Shown here in pieces: positions 57,672 through 64,000 of a DNA stretch of 64,000 nucleotides. Below the pieces are notes generated by a model. That model saw only the letters and a list, made by a program, of their open reading frames with translations. It searched no databases and had not been told where the DNA came from. A program made the position numbers and the translations under genes. How positions within the stretch are numbered: the first letter of the stretch is position 1; every line of letters starts with the position of its first letter. The stretch is from contig NZ_BCQT01000006.1 in the NCBI RefSeq assembly GCF_001552215.1, positions 248,001 to 312,000 on the forward strand. Direction: 5' to 3'. The DNA is from Actinomadura macra NBRC 14102 (GTDB lineage: Bacteria > Actinomycetota > Actinomycetes > Streptosporangiales > Streptosporangiaceae).

Positions 57672-58270
57672 CGGTCCACTCCCAGGCAGTCGCGCAATCT
57701 GATCAACCCGTCGCGCATCCGTGTCTTCACCGTCCCGAGCGACACCTTCAGCAGCTCGGAGACCTCACGGTAGGTGTAGCCGCCGTAGTAGGCGAGCGTC
57801 ACGGACTCGCGTTGCAGTTCGGTCAGGCCGCTCAGGCAGCGCCGGACCCGTTCGCGTTCCATCCGCGTCTCCACCTCCTCGGCGACCTCGTCGAAGGCGG
57901 GAACGGACGCGCGGTGGGCGCGTTCCTCCCGGTCCGTCGCCGCCTGCGCCGAGCGGACCCGGTCGACGGCGCGGCGGTGCGCGAGGGTCAGCACCCACGA
58001 CATCGCGCTCCCCCGCTCCGGGTCGAACCGGGACGCGGTGCGCCACAGCTCGACCAGGACCTCCTGGGCGACCTCCTCCGACTGCGCGGGATCGCGCAGC
58101 ACCCGCAGGACCAGCCCGTACACAGGTGCCGCCACGAGGTCGTAGATCCGCGCGAACGCGGCCTCGTCACCTCGGGCGACCTGGTCGAGCAGCGCGGCGG
58201 GCTCGTCCGGAGGGTCCGCCGGCCGGCCCCGGTGCCAGGGCTTCGCAGGGCGCACGTGACTGGTGTCCAC
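57668..58270 (-). CDS. sigK: ECF sigma factor, SigK type
   Basis: 200 residues. Region 2 is ARGDEAAFARIYDLVAAPVY, LVLRVLRDPAQSEEVAQEVL, SAMSWVLTLAHRRAVDRVRS. Region 4 is LTELQRESVTLAYYGGYTYR, SELLKVSLGTVKTRMRDGL. The ECF19/SigK pairing with RskA is clear. GTG at 58270 (MDTSHVRPAKPW); a later start near VARGDEAAF is possible but less likely. It is the second sigma/anti-sigma pair in 4 kb. Confidence 0.88.
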   Translation of the reverse strand: MDTSHVRPAKPWHRGRPADPPDEPAALLDQVARGDEAAFARIYDLVAAPVYGLVLRVLRDPAQSEEVAQEVLVELWRTASRFDPERGSAMSWVLTLAHRRAVDRVRSAQAATDREERAHRASVPAFDEVAEEVETRMERERVRRCLSGLTELQRESVTLAYYGGYTYREVSELLKVSLGTVKTRMRDGLIRLRDCLGVDR

Positions 58271-58346
58271 ACCCCTAGTTCGTTTCCCAGGGCCGTTCGG
58301 ATTGGCGGAAGCCCGAAAACTTTCCGGACATCCCGTCCGGGACAGG

Positions 58347-59813
58347 TCAGTCCTCGCTCAACCAGTCCAGGAGGAGGCGGGCGCCGAAGCCGGTGGCTCC
58401 GCGGGTGAGCTCGGCGTCCTCGGACGTCGACCGGCCGGGGCCGGCGATGTCCAGGTGCGCCCAGGGACGGCCGCCGACGAACTCGCGCAGGAACAGCGCG
58501 GCGGTGATGGAGCCGCCGCCGTAGCCGCCGCGGCCGATGTTGTTGATGTCGGCGACGTCGGAGTCGATGGCGGCGCGGTAGTCCTCGACGAGGGGCAGCC
58601 GCCACAGGGGCTCGCCGGCCGAGCGTCCGGCGGCGGTGAGATCGGCGGCGAGGGCGTCGTCGTTGGCGAACAGGGCACCCGTCCGCAGCCCGAGCGCGAC
58701 CTTGGCGGCACCGGTGAGGGTCGCCACGTCCACGATGACGTCGGGGTCGAGCTCGGCGTGGGCGTAGGCGAGCGCGTCGGCGAGGACGAGCCGTCCCTCG
58801 GCGTCGGTGTTCAGCACCTCCGAGGTCTTCCCGCCGTAGTGGGCGATCACGTCCCCGGGGCGCATGGACGAGCCGGACGGCATGTTCTCGGCGGCCGCGA
58901 CCAGACCGGTCACGCGGGCACGGACACCGAGCGCGCGCAGCGCGCCCATGACGGCGATGACCACGCCGCCGCCCGCCATGTCGGTCTTCATCGTCTTCAT
59001 GTTGTCGTTGGGCTTGAGCGACAGCCCGCCGCTGTCGAAGGTGATGCCCTTGCCGACCAGTACGACGTGCCGCTCGGGCTCTCCCTCGGGGACATAGCCG
59101 ATCTCGATCAGCCGCGGGGGCCGCGCGGACCCGGATCCGACGGCCAGCAGGCCCCCGAAACCCTCCGCGGCCAGCTCCTTCTCGCCGCGGACGCGGACGG
59201 TGAGGCCGGTGTCGGGCTTTTCGGCCCGCCTGGCCTGCTCGGCGAGCCAGGCGGGGTCCTTCTCGCCGGCCGGGGTGTTGGCCAGGTCGCGGGCGAGCGC
59301 GGTCGCGTGGGCGCGCGCGGTGCCGCGCTCGATCGCCTGGACGCCGGCCTCGGGACCGGCCTCGGTCAGCACGGCCAGGGTGCCGAGCGGGCCCCGCGGC
59401 GACGGGGCGCCGATCTTGAACTCGTAGCAGGCGAGCAGCGCGCCCTCGGTGAACGCGGCGAGGTCGCCGGCCGGGACACCGGCCACCAGTGCCGCCCGTC
59501 CCCGGCCGCGGCGGGCCAGCGCCGCGCCCGCCTTGCGCAGGTCGGCCGGGGACGCCTCACCCACCCCGTACAGCAGCAGCTCGCGGACCTGCTCGCCCAA
59601 CCGGACGGGGACGGACACGATCTCGCCCGGCTCGCCCTTGGCCCGGTGCAGCGTGAGCAGCTCGTCCAGCGTGAACGGCAGCCCCGCCGCGACCTCGGCG
59701 GCCGGGGCGACGGGACCGGAGCGGACGGGCACCGCGACCACCTCGGCCCCGAGTTCGACCGCGGTCTGCGAGACGGTGCCGCCGGCGCCGCGGATACGGG
59801 TCTCGATGGGCAT
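58347..59813 (-). CDS. pepA: Leucyl aminopeptidase (M17)
   Basis: 488 residues. The catalytic C-terminal domain has VGKGITFDSGGLSLKPNDNM, MKTDMAGGG, the M17 signature NTDAEGRLVLADALA and GYGGGSITAALFLREFVGGR. The two-metal site Lys (GKGITFD), Asp (DSGG), Asp (KTDMAGG) and Asp/Glu (NTDAEGR) are all present. The N-terminal domain is divergent (AVELGAEVVAVPVRSGPVAP). It removes N-terminal amino acids from peptides in the cytosol. ATG at 59813, preceded by the 18-bp tandem array. Confidence 0.92.
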   Translation of the reverse strand: MPIETRIRGAGGTVSQTAVELGAEVVAVPVRSGPVAPAAEVAAGLPFTLDELLTLHRAKGEPGEIVSVPVRLGEQVRELLLYGVGEASPADLRKAGAALARRGRGRAALVAGVPAGDLAAFTEGALLACYEFKIGAPSPRGPLGTLAVLTEAGPEAGVQAIERGTARAHATALARDLANTPAGEKDPAWLAEQARRAEKPDTGLTVRVRGEKELAAEGFGGLLAVGSGSARPPRLIEIGYVPEGEPERHVVLVGKGITFDSGGLSLKPNDNMKTMKTDMAGGGVVIAVMGALRALGVRARVTGLVAAAENMPSGSSMRPGDVIAHYGGKTSEVLNTDAEGRLVLADALAYAHAELDPDVIVDVATLTGAAKVALGLRTGALFANDDALAADLTAAGRSAGEPLWRLPLVEDYRAAIDSDVADINNIGRGGYGGGSITAALFLREFVGGRPWAHLDIAGPGRSTSEDAELTRGATGFGARLLLDWLSED

Positions 59814-59840
59814 GGTGGTCGGTTCCCCCTAGGAGTCTCT

Positions 59841-59912
59841 GCGACGCTGGGCACTTCGGCGATGCTGGGCGGTTCGGTGACGCTGTGGGCTACGGCGATG
59901 CTGTGAACGTGC
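59841..59912. repeat. Imperfect 18-bp tandem repeat upstream of pepA
   Basis: Four units run head to tail: GCGACGCTGGGCACTTCG, GCGATGCTGGGCGGTTCG, GTGACGCTGTGGGCTACG and a weaker GCGATGCTGTGAACGTGC. A possible fifth (TGGATGCTGCCGGG) follows. They lie 28-99 bp before the pepA ATG on the other strand. Confidence 0.65.
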
Positions 59913-60036
59913 TGGATGCTGCCGGGTCGGCGCGTCCTGCGGGCGGTCGGCCGGCGTGGTTCGCGGGTCCGGGAACAGCGAGGGCCCCGGCGGAGCCGCC
60001 GGGACCGTCACTTCAAGCCGGGAAAGGGCGGAGCCG

Positions 60037-60204
60037 TCAGCCCACGACTTCCTTGAGGGCCTCGCCGAGCTCCTTGGCCTCGTCGGCGGAGAGCTCGACC
60101 ACAAGGCGGCCACCGCCCTCGAGCGGGACCCGCATGACGATTCCGCGCCCCTCCTTGGTCACTTCGAGCGGACCGTCTCCCGTCCGCGGCTTCATCGCCG
60201 CCAT
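60037..60204 (-). CDS. DUF3117 family protein
   Basis: 55 residues, MAAMKPRTGDGPLEVTKEGR then GIVMRVPLEGGGRLVVELSA, ending in ELGEALKEV. This matches the short, highly conserved actinobacterial DUF3117 family in both length and sequence. ATG at 60204; the longer open frame to 60285 is not conserved. Function unknown. A GATAAT -10 (60298-60303, minus) lies upstream. Confidence 0.88.
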   Translation of the reverse strand: MAAMKPRTGDGPLEVTKEGRGIVMRVPLEGGGRLVVELSADEAKELGEALKEVVG

Positions 60205-60297
60205 GCGTGCATCCCCTTCCTGCCTAGGGCCGCTGGGGCCTCCGGGCACCGTTGGCCACGGGGCCGCCGGTCGCATTCGCGTCATCAGTAGTGGTCC

Positions 60298-60328
60298 ATT
60301 ATCTCGTCTTCCGGGCGCGAAGTGGTAA
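60298..60328 (-). promoter_or_regulatory. Putative promoter of the DUF3117 gene
   Basis: On the minus strand TTACCA (60328-60323) and GATAAT (60303-60298) are spaced by 19 bp, about 95 bp before the start. Confidence 0.35.
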
Positions 60329-60411
60329 CGATCAGCCTCCAGATCAGAAGTCCGAGATCAGAGGGCCCTTCGCGCCCTGTGAAAGGATCTGCTCGGGATG
60401 GGAGGACGGCG

Positions 60412-61197
60412 ATGTCTGAGACCGTGTTGTACGACGTGTCCGATGGTGTGGGAACTATCACACTCAACCGCCCGGACGGGATGAATTCCCTGACGGCGGA
60501 GATGAAGGACGCGCTGCGCGCGACCGTCGAACAGGCCGCCGCCGACCCCGCGGCCAGAGCGGTGATCCTCACCGGCGCCGGGCGTGCCTTCTGCGCCGGG
60601 CAGGATCTCCGCGAGCACGCTGACAACCTCGCGGCGGGCAAGGGCCTGGACGGCACCGTCCGCCGCCACTACAACCCGATCGTGTTGGGGATCACCCGGA
60701 TGGCCAAGCCGGTGGTCGCGGCCGTGAACGGCGTTGCGGCCGGCGCCGGCGCGTCGCTGGCCTTCGCCTGCGACCTGATCATCGCGTCCGACAAGGCCCG
60801 GTTCGCCACCGCGTTCACCGGGATCGGGCTGGCGCCCGACAGCGGCATGTCGTGGACGCTGCAACGCCTCGTCGGCCGCGCCAAGGCGGCGGAACTGCTG
60901 CTGCTCGCCGAGCCGGTGAAGGCCCCGGAGGCGCTGGAACTGGGGCTGGTGAACCGGGTCGTGCCCGCGGACGAGCTGGCCCCCGCCTCCGTGGAGCTGG
61001 CGCGGCACCTCGCGTCCGGGCCGACGGTCGCCTACGGCGCCGTCAAGGCGGCGCTCGACCACGCGGCCACGAGCGACCTGGCGTCCGCGCTGGAGAGAGA
61101 GGCCGTCTTGCAGGACGAGTGCGAGAAGACCAGCGACCACCACCACGCGACGGACGCCTTCCTGAACAAGCAGCAGCCCGCTTTCAAAGGGCGCTGA
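60412..61197 (+). CDS. Enoyl-CoA hydratase/isomerase family protein (PaaG-like)
   Basis: 261 residues, crotonase fold. The CoA/oxyanion stretch is AVILTGAGRAFCAGQDLREH, then KPVVAAVNGVAAGAGASLAF, ACDLIIASDKARFATAFTGI, LAPDSGMSWTLQRLVGRAKA. An aspartate (PDSG) replaces the classical second glutamate, as in the PaaG/isomerase subgroup rather than the standard hydratase pair of glutamates. ATG at 60412 with GGGAGG upstream. No beta-oxidation partners are adjacent. Confidence 0.85.
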   Translation: MSETVLYDVSDGVGTITLNRPDGMNSLTAEMKDALRATVEQAAADPAARAVILTGAGRAFCAGQDLREHADNLAAGKGLDGTVRRHYNPIVLGITRMAKPVVAAVNGVAAGAGASLAFACDLIIASDKARFATAFTGIGLAPDSGMSWTLQRLVGRAKAAELLLLAEPVKAPEALELGLVNRVVPADELAPASVELARHLASGPTVAYGAVKAALDHAATSDLASALEREAVLQDECEKTSDHHHATDAFLNKQQPAFKGR

Positions 61198-61271
61198 GGG
61201 GCACTGAAGGGCGCTGAAGGCCGCACCGAACACACTGCGCCGTCCTGGCCTCGGGGCTCCCTCTGAGCGGA

Positions 61272-61289
61272 GGTAGGGCTGCCCCTACC
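61272..61289. promoter_or_regulatory. Inverted repeat upstream of the ABC transporter operon
   Basis: GGTAGGG (61272-61278) and CCCTACC (61283-61289) form a 7-bp perfect dyad with a 4-base spacer, 58 bp before the ATP-binding protein start. Similar short dyads sit in front of many two-component-controlled FtsX-type ABC genes in streptomycetes. No regulator gene is adjacent here. Confidence 0.45.
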
Positions 61290-61346
61290 CGCGAGTCTGG
61301 AGACCACGCCACTGCGGGAGAGGGTGCGCGGCGGTTGGCTTGAGCC

Positions 61347-62111
61347 ATGATTCAGACAACCGCCGCTCCGGCCGCCGGGCACCTCGGCGAACACGTGGCC
61401 GTCGCGTCCGACCTCGTCAAGTCCTACGGGATCGGCGACGGCGCCGTGACCGCGCTGCGCGGCGTCTCGGCGGTGTTCGCCCGCGGCCAGTTCACCGCGA
61501 TCATGGGGCCGTCCGGGTCGGGCAAGTCGACGTTCCTGCACTGCCTGGCCGGGCTGGACACCGTCACCTCCGGAACGGTCCGCATCGGCGACGTCGAGAT
61601 CACCGGGCTGTCGCGCACCCGGCTGACCAAGCTGCGCCGCGACCGGCTCGGCTTCGTCTTCCAGTCGTTCAACCTGCTGCCGATGCTGACGGCGGAGGAG
61701 AACATCCGGCTGACCGGGCGGCTCGGCAACCGGCGTGCGGACCGCCAGTGGTTCGACACGATCGTGGACGCGCTCGGCCTGCGCGGACGGCTGTCACACC
61801 GTCCGAGCGAGCTGTCGGGCGGGCAGCAGCAGCGGGTCGCGGTCGCGCGGGCGCTCCTCACCCGTCCCGAGGTGCTGTTCGCCGACGAGCCGACCGGCAA
61901 CCTCGACTCCCGCTCGGGCGCCGAGGTGCTGGGGTTCCTGCGGACGGCGGTGGACGACTACCGGCAAACGGTGATCATGGTGACGCACGACCCGTCGGCC
62001 GCCGCGCACGCCGACCGCGTGCTGTTCCTGGCCGACGGGATGATCGTGCACGAGCTCGGCGACCCCACCATCGACCGGGTCCACGCCGTGATGCGCCGGA
62101 TGGAGGGCTGA
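61347..62111 (+). CDS. ABC transporter ATP-binding protein (MacB/LolD type)
   Basis: 254 residues. Walker [11 protein letters not shown]-loop [12 protein letters not shown], signature [15 protein letters not shown], Walker [14 protein letters not shown] and H-loop [10 protein letters not shown]. The DEPTGNLD and Q-loop patterns are of the MacB/FtsE-like mechanotransmission group. ATG at 61347; the FtsX-type permease starts 5 bp after the stop. Likely exports a peptide, antibiotic or lipid, or handles lipoproteins. Confidence 0.92.
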   Translation: MIQTTAAPAAGHLGEHVAVASDLVKSYGIGDGAVTALRGVSAVFARGQFTAIMGPSGSGKSTFLHCLAGLDTVTSGTVRIGDVEITGLSRTRLTKLRRDRLGFVFQSFNLLPMLTAEENIRLTGRLGNRRADRQWFDTIVDALGLRGRLSHRPSELSGGQQQRVAVARALLTRPEVLFADEPTGNLDSRSGAEVLGFLRTAVDDYRQTVIMVTHDPSAAAHADRVLFLADGMIVHELGDPTIDRVHAVMRRMEG

Positions 62112-62116
62112 GCGGC

Positions 62117-64000
62117 ATGTGGCTCATCGCGCGCCGCTCGTTCACCGACGGCTGGATGCGGCTGACCGCCACGCTGCTGGCGGCCCTGTTCTCGGTCGGC
62201 CTGATCGCGGGCTCGTTGCAGTTCACGCTGCGCGCGCAGGAGGCGGTGTCGGGCAGCGACGCCAGCGAGTACGCCGCCACGGACGTCCTCGTGCGCGGCG
62301 GGTCGATCGACCCCGACGAGGTCTACGCCGAGCCGGACGGCAGGATCGCGGTGAACCGGGTCGCCGGCCGCCCCGGCGTCGCCGCGGTCTCCGGGGACGC
62401 TCTGGTCGACGCGACCGCGAGCGGCGCGGACGGCAAGACGATCGTTCCGCCCGCCGGTGCCCGGACCCGGCTGCGGCCCTGGCCGTCCGACGGCCGCCTC
62501 AACGCCTTCCACCTGGAGTCGGGCCGCGCGCCCACGGCGCCGAACGAGGTCGTGGTCACCCGGCATGTGGCCCGCGCCGGGAAGCTGCGCACCGGCGACC
62601 CGACGCGGGTGTCGCTGCCCCACGAGGCCCGCGAGATGAGGGTCGTCGGGATCGTCACCGTCCAGGGGCGCAGCGCCGTCGCGAGCGGTGACCTGCTGCT
62701 GGCGACGCCCGATACCGTCCGGCAGGTGGCCGGGCTGCCCACCGGGACCTGGCAGGGCCTCTGGGTGAAGGCCGCACCGGGCGTGCCGCCCGCGAGGCTG
62801 CGCGACGCACTGTCCCGCGACCTGGGCCGGACCGCCACCGTGCAGACGGCCGAGTCGCTGCGCGGCGCGGAGTCCGCCGCCATCCAGTCCACCGGGGTCT
62901 CGATCGGCGGTTCGATCGGGATGCTGTCGTCGGTCGCGGTGTTCGTGGGCCTGTTCGTCGTGGCCAACACCTTCGGCACGCTCGTCCGCCAGCGGACGCG
63001 CCGCCTCGCCCTGCTGAGCGCGATCGGCGCCACCCCCCGCCAGATCAAACGGCTGATCCGGTTCGAGGCGCTCGTCCTCGGCGTCGTCGCCTCGATCGGC
63101 GGGGTGGCCTTCGGCTACCCGGTGTCGGCGCTGCTCACCCGGCTGTTCGCGCAGGACGGCTTCGACATCTCCGCCGCGGACGCGCAGTACGGCTGGGTGG
63201 CGCTCGCCGTCCCCGCCGCCGCCGGCGTCCTGGTCACCCAGCTCGCCGCCTGGCGCGCCGCACGCCGCGCCGCGCGGATCGCGCCGATGCAGGCATTGCG
63301 CGCGGCGAGCACCGACTCCGCGGGCCGCCGCTGGCCCCGGCTGCTCGGCGCCGCGGCGATCTTCGGCTGTGCCGCGATGTTCTACGGCCTGACCTTCGCG
63401 ATCAAGTCCGAGGAGCGGCCCGGCCCCGACCTCACCGTCGGCGTCGCCATCATGATCCTGATGGGCTCGATGACCGCCGTGGCGGGGCTGGCCGTCCTCG
63501 CCCCGTTCTTCGTCGGCCCGCTCGGCGGCCTCGTCGGCCGGATCGGGATGGCGGTCAGCGGCGAGTCCGGACGGCTCGCCCGCGCCACCATCACCCGCAG
63601 CCCGCGCCGCGTCTCCTCCGCCGCCTCGTCCCTGATGCTGGGCGTCGCGCTGGTCAGCACGACCGCGCTGATGGTGCTGTCGGTGGACGCGCGTTTCGCG
63701 GAGGCCGGCGGCCAGGTGATGCGCGCCGAGCACGCCGTCGCCGCGACCGGCAAGACCGCCGACGGTCCCGCCCCGCTCCCCCGGGACGTGGCGGCCCGCG
63801 CCGCCCGCGCGCCCGGCGTCTCCCATTCCGTGGCGCTCACCACGACGTCGGCCAAGCTCGTCGACCCGCCGCCGCGGCCACCGTCGCCGGAGGAGGCGCC
63901 GGAGCCGGTGTACCTCACCGTGACCGGCGCCGACCAGGCGGCGCTGCCGTCCGTCCTCGCGCTCGGCGGACGGCTGCGGCCCCTCGGCCCCGGCCAGATC
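62117..64000 (+). CDS. FtsX/MacB-type ABC permease, truncated by the window end
   Basis: At least 628 residues visible, continuing past 64000. MWLIARRSFTDGWMRLTATL opens with a membrane helix, then an extracytoplasmic MacB_PCD-like domain with RPGVAAVSGDALVDATASGA. FtsX helices begin at MLSSVAVFVGLFVVANTFGT and LVRQRTRRLALLSAIGATPR, QIKRLIRFEALVLGVVASIG. A second half repeats the layout (SRSPRRVSSAASSLMLGVAL-type sequence followed by a new periplasmic domain). It is the long, two-module permease form. It partners the ATP-binding protein upstream. Confidence 0.88.
   Translation, partial: MWLIARRSFTDGWMRLTATLLAALFSVGLIAGSLQFTLRAQEAVSGSDASEYAATDVLVRGGSIDPDEVYAEPDGRIAVNRVAGRPGVAAVSGDALVDATASGADGKTIVPPAGARTRLRPWPSDGRLNAFHLESGRAPTAPNEVVVTRHVARAGKLRTGDPTRVSLPHEAREMRVVGIVTVQGRSAVASGDLLLATPDTVRQVAGLPTGTWQGLWVKAAPGVPPARLRDALSRDLGRTATVQTAESLRGAESAAIQSTGVSIGGSIGMLSSVAVFVGLFVVANTFGTLVRQRTRRLALLSAIGATPRQIKRLIRFEALVLGVVASIGGVAFGYPVSALLTRLFAQDGFDISAADAQYGWVALAVPAAAGVLVTQLAAWRAARRAARIAPMQALRAASTDSAGRRWPRLLGAAAIFGCAAMFYGLTFAIKSEERPGPDLTVGVAIMILMGSMTAVAGLAVLAPFFVGPLGGLVGRIGMAVSGESGRLARATITRSPRRVSSAASSLMLGVALVSTTALMVLSVDARFAEAGGQVMRAEHAVAATGKTADGPAPLPRDVAARAARAPGVSHSVALTTTSAKLVDPPPRPPSPEEAPEPVYLTVTGADQAALPSVLALGGRLRPLGPGQI

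Noticed and set aside
1..64000. tRNA, rRNA, CRISPR, IS or prophage features
   Set aside because: No cloverleaf sequences, regularly spaced repeats, transposase or phage genes were seen on reading either strand.

Overview
The window comes from a high-GC actinomycete chromosome. Gene content points to Streptosporangiales, probably Thermomonosporaceae (Actinomadura-like). The evidence is very high GC, frequent GTG/TTG starts, a mycosin protease, and two blocks whose gene order I recall from mycobacteria and streptomycetes: adnB-adnA-ATL-moeZ-TetR-DUF3107-rhlE, and O-methyltransferase-sigE-rseA-htrA-tatB-mrp. The genus is inferred, not proven.

Layout. (1) 1-5484: a tightly overlapping four-gene operon for an NRPS-independent siderophore (ATP-grasp ligase, two IucA/IucC-type synthetases, a PLP decarboxylase). 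The combination matches vibrioferrin pvsA/B/D/E without the exporter, and it lies behind a near-consensus iron box. (2) 5.5-7.1 kb: a DinB-like pseudogene, a small unknown gene and a methyltransferase. (3) 7.2-19.2 kb: adnB/adnA helicase-nucleases, a broken gamma-glutamyltransferase, an alkyltransferase-like protein, a mycosin with an anchored partner, and moeZ. (4) 19.3-30.3 kb, accessory: a two-component system, TetR with a divergent MmpL pump, a secreted copper SOD-like protein, an NHEJ set (ku, ligase, polymerase) and a flavoprotein. (5) 30.4-43.6 kb, housekeeping: TetR, DUF3107, DEAD-box helicase, glycerophosphodiesterase, hydrolase, RecB-like nuclease, MBL-fold protein, PHP phosphoesterase, membrane proteins, Nudix, CPBP protease, CitE-like lyase. 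(6) 43.7-45.6 kb: a frameshifted XRE regulator and an unknown gene. (7) 45.6-58.3 kb, envelope stress: ECF41 sigma factor, MgtE_N/CBS protein, DUF1003, MarR, Mrp, TatB, HtrA, RseB-like protein, anti-sigma factor, SigE, O-methyltransferase, then SigK/RskA. (8) 58.3-64 kb: leucyl aminopeptidase, DUF3117, enoyl-CoA hydratase, and an ABC exporter whose permease runs off the end.

Working together. The siderophore operon should be derepressed when DmdR/IdeR loses iron. SigE, its zinc anti-sigma factor, the RseB-like sensor and HtrA form an envelope-stress circuit with a self-type ECF promoter. AdnAB, Ku/LigD, the RecB-like nuclease and ATL cover DNA repair.

Most notable: the vibrioferrin-type operon in an actinomycete; a 63-bp repeat containing a hairpin, found directly downstream of two unrelated genes; and a 51-bp G-rich palindromic insertion in adnA flanked by 20-bp direct repeats. 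No tRNA, rRNA, CRISPR array, prophage or IS element was recognised.
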